Shown piece after piece: positions 7,700 to 10,867 of a DNA stretch of 10,867 nt (its first letter is position 1; every line of letters starts with the position of its first letter). This DNA comes from Rickettsiales bacterium. Its GTDB lineage: Bacteria; Pseudomonadota; Alphaproteobacteria; TMED109; TMED131. The notes under the pieces are model-generated. The model did not search any database, was not told the DNA's origin, and saw nothing but the letters and a program-made list of their open reading frames with translations. Where the stretch lies: the NCBI GenBank assembly GCA_002690625.1, contig NZFJ01000041.1:1-10867 (forward strand), read 5' to 3'. Position numbers and translations under genes: made by a program.

Positions 7700-7749
7700 T
7701 TAATTTATTAATTATAATTAAATTATAATCGTTGAAATTAATAAATTAA
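7700..7749. repeat. 14-bp perfect inverted repeat in the divergent tRNA / zinc-finger promoter region
   Basis: TTAATTTATTAATT at 7700-7713 is the exact reverse complement of AATTAATAAATTAA at 7736-7749, with 22 bases between. Inside lies a 9-bp direct repeat AATTATAAT (7710-7718 and 7721-7729) spaced 11 bases, about one helical turn. All of this is A/T, which lowers its significance. It covers the likely promoters for both directions and could be an operator or a bent or easily melted region. Confidence 0.5.
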
Positions 7750-7750
7750 A
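7711..7750 (-). promoter_or_regulatory. Candidate promoter(s) for tRNA-Gly and the protease-permease genes
   Basis: Two TATAAT boxes occur on the minus strand, at 7716-7711 and 7727-7722. The first would start transcription near 7704, ten bases before the mature tRNA; the second has a weak TTTAAT 17 bases upstream at 7750-7745. No good -35 is seen for either. A promoter is expected here because this is the only non-coding stretch upstream of the tRNA. Confidence 0.4.
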
Positions 7751-7758
7751 TACTAAAA

Positions 7759-7764
7759 TATACT
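7759..7764 (+). promoter_or_regulatory. Candidate -10 box for the zinc-finger / thioredoxin run
   Basis: TATACT matches the -10 consensus at five of six bases. It would give a start near 7771, only about six bases before the ATG at 7777, so a nearly leaderless mRNA. No convincing -35 lies at the right distance; TTGAAA at 7732-7737 is too far (21 bases). Confidence 0.25.
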
Positions 7765-7776
7765 ATAAGATTAACA

Positions 7777-7953
7777 ATGGCAAATAATGTAACAAAAATT
7801 ATAAGTTGTGATGGAACTGAAAATACTAATTCAAATAAAAATGAGTATTTTAGTAAACATCCTTTAGTCTATTTTAAGATCTCTAATACTAAGAAAACAG
7901 AGAGCCCGTATTGTGAAAAAATTTTTAATAACTCAATTAGTAAAAATTACTAA
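7777..7953 (+). CDS. Small zf-CHCC (NDUFS6-like) zinc-finger protein with one zinc ligand replaced by Ser
   Basis: This is a 58-aa reading frame starting ATG at 7777 and ending TAA at 7953. It matches the layout of the zf-CHCC family, whose mitochondrial relative is complex I subunit NDUFS6: CDG at 11-13, KHPLVYFKI at 27-35 and PYCEKIF at 44-50. The family's four ligands are Cys, His, Cys, Cys. Here Cys11, His28 and Cys46 are present, but the first Cys of the usual CPYC is Ser43 (codon AGC at 7903-7905). The thioredoxin-TPR gene starts 2 nt after the stop, so the two are likely one transcript. Bacterial members often have no defined role; a part in complex I assembly is possible by homology but not shown. 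No Shine-Dalgarno is seen. Similarity to the family and intact framing argue that it is a real gene despite its size. Confidence 0.82.
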   Translation: MANNVTKIISCDGTENTNSNKNEYFSKHPLVYFKISNTKKTESPYCEKIFNNSISKNY

Positions 7954-7955
7954 TT

Positions 7956-8861
7956 ATGAGTGAACAAGGTAATTTTAATATTGAAGATGTAGATAGCAAT
8001 AATTTTATAAACAGAGTTATTCAGGAATCAAAGACTAAGCCAGTTGTAGTTGATTTTTGGGCACCATGGTGCAATCCCTGTAAACAATTAACTCCTTTAC
8101 TAGAAAGTGCAATAAGATCAGCAGCGGGTAAAATAAATTTAGTAAAGATAAATATTGATGAGAATCAAGCACTAGCACAGCAGTTAAGAATTCAGTCGGT
8201 TCCTACAGTTTTAGCTTTTTTCGATGGAAAACCGGTAAATGGTTTTACAGGTTTAAAAAGCAACGATGAAATTTTAAACTTTTTTAAAGAATTAGTCGAT
8301 ATTGGAGAACACTCTTCTGAAGATATTCAGAATATAAATAATTTAATTGATGAAGCAGAAACAAAGTTAGAAAATAAGGAGTATCAAAGCGCTTTAGATG
8401 TTTTTTCGTCTCTTTTGGGAGCTTCTTTACCTAAAAAAGAGATGATAAAAGCTTTAGCTGGATTAGGAAAATGTTATCTCAATTTAGATAAGTTTGATGA
8501 ATTAGATGAGCTATTAGATCAACTAGAAGACGATATAAGAAATAGTGACGAGATAAAAGATTTAATTAAATCTAAAACATATTTAAAAGGAATTGAGCCA
8601 CAAAATATAGCTATATTAGAGGAAAAATTAAAAGAAAATGAAGATGATTTAGAGATTAGATTTGAATTAGCGAGATGTTTAATTACTGAAAAGCGTTATG
8701 AAGAGGCAGTTAACTATTTGCTTTTTATTATTGATAAAAATAAAAATTGGAATCAGGGTGAAGCAAAAAAGGAATTATTAGAACTGTTTTCTCTTTTAGG
8801 TAATAATAATAAAATAACTGCGGAGGGTAGATTAAAATTATCTAATTTAATATTTAAATGA
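7956..8861 (+). CDS. cnoX: Thioredoxin-TPR co-chaperone, CnoX/YbbN-like
   Basis: It has 301 aa in two parts. Residues about 8-115 form a thioredoxin fold with VVVDFWAPWCNPCKQL at 30-45; the redox cysteines are Cys39 and Cys42, and the cis-proline is Pro83 in SVPT. The C-terminal part, about 120-301, is helical with TPR-like repeats (for example 137-165 and 233-265) and ends in KKELLELFSLLG...GRLKLSNLIF, the ending typical of YbbN/CnoX proteins. Known CnoX proteins hold unfolding substrates, protect cysteines from over-oxidation and pass clients to GroEL or DnaK in the cytoplasm. E. coli CnoX lacks an active CxxC; this one keeps both cysteines, as alphaproteobacterial members do, but with Asn-Pro between them instead of Gly-Pro. 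It lies 2 nt after the zinc-finger gene and overlaps the next gene by 4 nt (ATGA). Confidence 0.93.
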   Translation: MSEQGNFNIEDVDSNNFINRVIQESKTKPVVVDFWAPWCNPCKQLTPLLESAIRSAAGKINLVKINIDENQALAQQLRIQSVPTVLAFFDGKPVNGFTGLKSNDEILNFFKELVDIGEHSSEDIQNINNLIDEAETKLENKEYQSALDVFSSLLGASLPKKEMIKALAGLGKCYLNLDKFDELDELLDQLEDDIRNSDEIKDLIKSKTYLKGIEPQNIAILEEKLKENEDDLEIRFELARCLITEKRYEEAVNYLLFIIDKNKNWNQGEAKKELLELFSLLGNNNKITAEGRLKLSNLIFK

Positions 8862-9499
8862 TTGATAATAATATAAGGCTATTACCGAAAATATTACCGA
8901 TATTTCCTTTACCTGGAGCTATCGTATTACCTAAAGGTACATTACCACTAAATATTTTTGAGCCTAGATATATTTCTATGGTTGAAAGTGTATTAGGAAG
9001 TCACAGAATAATAGGTATGATACAGCCACGTGGAGACACAAATAAAAAAAATGTTTATCCCGTAGGGTGTGCTGCGAAAATAATTGCCTTTTCTGAGACC
9101 TCAGATAACAGATATTTGATAGAGTTAAAAGGTGTAATAAGGTTTAAAGTTTTAGAGGAACTGAATAGTATTGATGGATATAGAAACATAAGGCCTGATT
9201 GGCAAATATATCAAAAAGATTTAAATATTAATTATGAAAATGTTAATATGGATGGTTTATTAAATCAGCTGAAAATATATTTTAATAATAACAATATGAA
9301 TGTAGATTTTAGCGAAATTACAAAAATTCCAAATGAACAAATTATATCTGCTGTACCTCAGATATGTTCTTTTAAACCTAATGAAAAGCAAGCTATTTTA
9401 GAGGCAATGACAGAAAAAGATAGAGTAGAAGTATTAATTTCCTTATTAAAAATGAACTTATCAAATGAAGATGAAAATGGTCAGGAAACTTTAAATTAG
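8858..9499 (+). CDS. Lon-substrate-binding (LonN/PUA-like) domain protein
   Basis: It is a 213-aa stand-alone version of the N-terminal domain of Lon protease, without ATPase or peptidase parts. [19 protein letters not shown] at 13-31 and [10 protein letters not shown] at 33-42 are the hallmark start of the family. GMIQPRG at 53-59, [10 protein letters not shown] at 69-78 and [14 protein letters not shown] at 85-98 follow the LonN beta-barrel pattern, and a helical tail runs from about 160. The family's biochemical role is not established; by analogy it may bind unfolded segments or pass clients to a protease. It overlaps the thioredoxin-TPR gene by 4 nt and precedes the Trm112-family gene by 4 nt, an order I recognise from alphaproteobacterial genomes. 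Length and start are normal for the family. Confidence 0.92.
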   Translation: MIDNNIRLLPKILPIFPLPGAIVLPKGTLPLNIFEPRYISMVESVLGSHRIIGMIQPRGDTNKKNVYPVGCAAKIIAFSETSDNRYLIELKGVIRFKVLEELNSIDGYRNIRPDWQIYQKDLNINYENVNMDGLLNQLKIYFNNNNMNVDFSEITKIPNEQIISAVPQICSFKPNEKQAILEAMTEKDRVEVLISLLKMNLSNEDENGQETLN

Positions 9500-9503
9500 T
9501 AAA

Positions 9504-9671
9504 ATGAAAATAGATGAAAAATTACTAAATATTATTGTGTGTCCAATAACTAAAGAAAAGCTAAAGTACGACAAAAAAAATAATGAATTAATTAGTAGAA
9601 AAGCAAAATTAGCATATCCTATTAAATATGGTATTCCTGTATTGCTTCCTGAAGAGGCTAGAAAAATTTAA
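9504..9671 (+). CDS. Trm112-family small protein (YcaR/UPF0434 type)
   Basis: The 55-aa frame runs from ATG at 9504 to TAA at 9671. Its sequence follows the bacterial Trm112/UPF0434 pattern: [17 protein letters not shown] at 7-23, then [20 protein letters not shown] at 29-48 and an acidic EEAR near the end. Like many bacterial members it keeps a single CP motif (Cys13) and not the full zinc site of the eukaryotic protein. Eukaryotic Trm112 is a partner that activates several methyltransferases acting on tRNA, rRNA and release factors; a methyltransferase-partner role is inferred here. It follows the Lon-domain gene by 4 nt, and its stop codon directly abuts the stop codon of the convergent monooxygenase gene. 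Confidence 0.93.
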   Translation: MKIDEKLLNIIVCPITKEKLKYDKKNNELISRKAKLAYPIKYGIPVLLPEEARKI

Positions 9672-10867
9672 TTACCTAATGGAAAAAGTACCATTTGATG
9701 CATAGTTTTTAAAAATATTTTTAATATACTTATTTTTATTAAATATATTTATACCTGTGTTTCTAATTCGTTTAAGAAAAAAATTTGAGTTTGAAAAAAG
9801 AAAGTTTAGCTTATCTGTTGCAAATATTATCGCTTTTGCATCAAGGTAATGTGTATTGCTATAATAACTTAAAAACTTATAAGAACCTACATCTTCATTT
9901 TCATTATAATATATAGAACATTTATTATATATCTTTTCAATTCCTCTAAGCGTAAGGTTAAACCCTTGCCCAGCAAGAGGATGAATTGAGTGAGCAGCAT
10001 CTCCTAACAATAGCAGTCTATGATCAGTATAACGTTTTGCATTTATTAAAGATAAGTCCCAGTTTTTTATTTTTGAGGCAATACTAACTCTGCCATATAA
10101 GTCAGCAAAATGATAATTCAATAAAGTGACTAACTCTGCTTGATTCTTTTGCATTATTTTTAAATAAAAGGGATGATTACAGGACCAGACTACTGAGGAA
10201 AAAAGGTTACAATTTTTTCTTTTAATAGGAAGGGTAGCAATAGGCCCTTCTTCTAGAAAGTTTTCAACAGCAATATAGTTATGGTTGTTTTTATGCTTTA
10301 TATTAAATATAAAGGCTTTTTGATTGTAATCCTTTTTAATATATTTAATACCTGCTAACTTTCTTACCAAAGAATTTTTTCCATCTGCCCCAATAAGCAA
10401 TTTGCATAGAATATTTTTTCCATTTTCTAGTTTTACGAGAACACTATCTGGACTTCTATCAAAACTAATAATTTTTGTATTAAATTTTTTTATTTTTTTT
10501 TCTGCTTTCACTAATTTAATTAGTTGTCTTGATAGATCTTTATTCTCAATCATGTAGCCTAAAGGTGCAGATATTTTGTTATGCTTATTTTTATTGAAAT
10601 AAACATTATTATTAGAATTTTCATTTTTAACTAAAATATTTTTTATTGGACAACAATACTTAGAAATTTTATTCCATACTTTAATTTTTTCGTAAAATAA
10701 CTTGCCTTTGCTAGATAAAGCTGTAGTTCTAGAATCAAAGTTAGAAAATTTAATTTTTTCAAAAATTATAGGGTCTACCAAAGCAATATTATAGCCAGCC
10801 TTAGTTAACGCTAAACAAGTAGTGCAACCAGATAAACCTGATCCAACTACAACTATATCAAATTTTA
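9672..10867 (-). CDS. FAD-dependent ubiquinone-biosynthesis monooxygenase (UbiH/UbiL/Coq6 family), N-terminus beyond window
   Basis: The frame is open from the window's right edge to TAA at 9674-9672, giving 398 residues (the first codon incomplete). An internal start at 10781 would be a TTG inside the FAD fold; reading on upstream gives FDIVVVGSGLSGC (from 10862), the Rossmann dinucleotide motif GxGxxG, so the true start lies just outside the window and few residues are missing. Counting from the Lys at 10865, DSRTTALSS is at 44-52, GADGKNSLVR at 159-168, and the second FAD motif GDAAHSIHPLAGQGFN at 288-303. These define class A flavoprotein monooxygenases of the UbiH/UbiF/Coq6 group, which hydroxylate the ring during ubiquinone synthesis at the membrane. 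Which ring position is modified cannot be told. It converges on the Trm112-family gene with no intervening base. Confidence 0.92.
   Translation of the reverse strand, partial: KFDIVVVGSGLSGCTTCLALTKAGYNIALVDPIIFEKIKFSNFDSRTTALSSKGKLFYEKIKVWNKISKYCCPIKNILVKNENSNNNVYFNKNKHNKISAPLGYMIENKDLSRQLIKLVKAEKKIKKFNTKIISFDRSPDSVLVKLENGKNILCKLLIGADGKNSLVRKLAGIKYIKKDYNQKAFIFNIKHKNNHNYIAVENFLEEGPIATLPIKRKNCNLFSSVVWSCNHPFYLKIMQKNQAELVTLLNYHFADLYGRVSIASKIKNWDLSLINAKRYTDHRLLLLGDAAHSIHPLAGQGFNLTLRGIEKIYNKCSIYYNENEDVGSYKFLSYYSNTHYLDAKAIIFATDKLNFLFSNSNFFLKRIRNTGINIFNKNKYIKNIFKNYASNGTFSIR

Noticed and set aside
9678..9710. Possible terminator: AATGG / CCATT stem with T-run downstream
   Set aside because: The stem has only five mostly A-T pairs, an eight-base loop and ten bases before the T-run; such structures are frequent in this composition.
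10779..10781. Internal TTG as the start of the monooxygenase
   Set aside because: The open frame continues upstream and encodes the essential GxGxxG FAD-binding motif, so the gene starts beyond the window.

Overview
The window is very AT-rich, with long A/T tracts and Lys/Asn/Ile-rich proteins. It looks like the streamlined genome of a free-living alphaproteobacterium, most like the marine SAR11 (Pelagibacterales) type. The thioredoxin-TPR / Lon-like domain / Trm112 / UbiH-type monooxygenase block is an order I associate with alphaproteobacteria, and a purine gene argues against an obligate intracellular Rickettsiales lifestyle. The lineage is inferred from sequence character, not from a search.

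Layout. (1) 1-837, minus: a 3' truncated ketoacyl-ACP synthase III with all three catalytic residues. (2) 838-911: a short divergent promoter region. (3) 912-5336, plus: a tightly packed run of a polyprenyl-phosphate sugar-1-phosphate transferase (WbpL/WecA-like), a membrane nucleotide-sugar 4,6-dehydratase (WbpM/CapD-like) and purH. The first two overlap by 4 nt and purH follows after 4 nt. This resembles the end of a surface-glycan (O-antigen or capsule) locus joined to a housekeeping gene. (4) 5349-7694, minus: tRNA-Gly(GCC), an M48 metalloprotease lipoprotein with a PDZ domain, and a UMF1/Atg22-type MFS permease. (5) 7695-7776: an all-A/T-rich divergent promoter region with a 14-bp perfect inverted repeat. 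(6) 7777-9671, plus: a small zf-CHCC protein with one zinc ligand changed to Ser, a CnoX-like thioredoxin-TPR protein, a Lon-substrate-binding-domain protein and a Trm112-family protein, spaced by 2 nt, a 4-nt overlap and 4 nt. (7) 9672-10867, minus: a ubiquinone-biosynthesis-type FAD monooxygenase whose N-terminus lies beyond the window.

How they fit together. The left part builds lipid-linked surface sugars: the dehydratase starts the 6-deoxy-sugar precursor, the transferase loads the first sugar on the lipid carrier, and the ketoacyl synthase may make an acyl group for sugar decoration. The right part is envelope and protein quality control (M48 protease, thioredoxin chaperone, Lon-like domain), tRNA and methyltransferase support, and quinone synthesis. 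There is no mobile element, integrase, CRISPR array or phage gene. No gap between genes exceeds 300 bases; the longest is about 80. I see no clearly new multi-gene system. The better leads are the altered zinc finger, the tRNA/protease junction, the ketoacyl synthase beside the glycan genes, and substitutions in the PurH cyclohydrolase domain.
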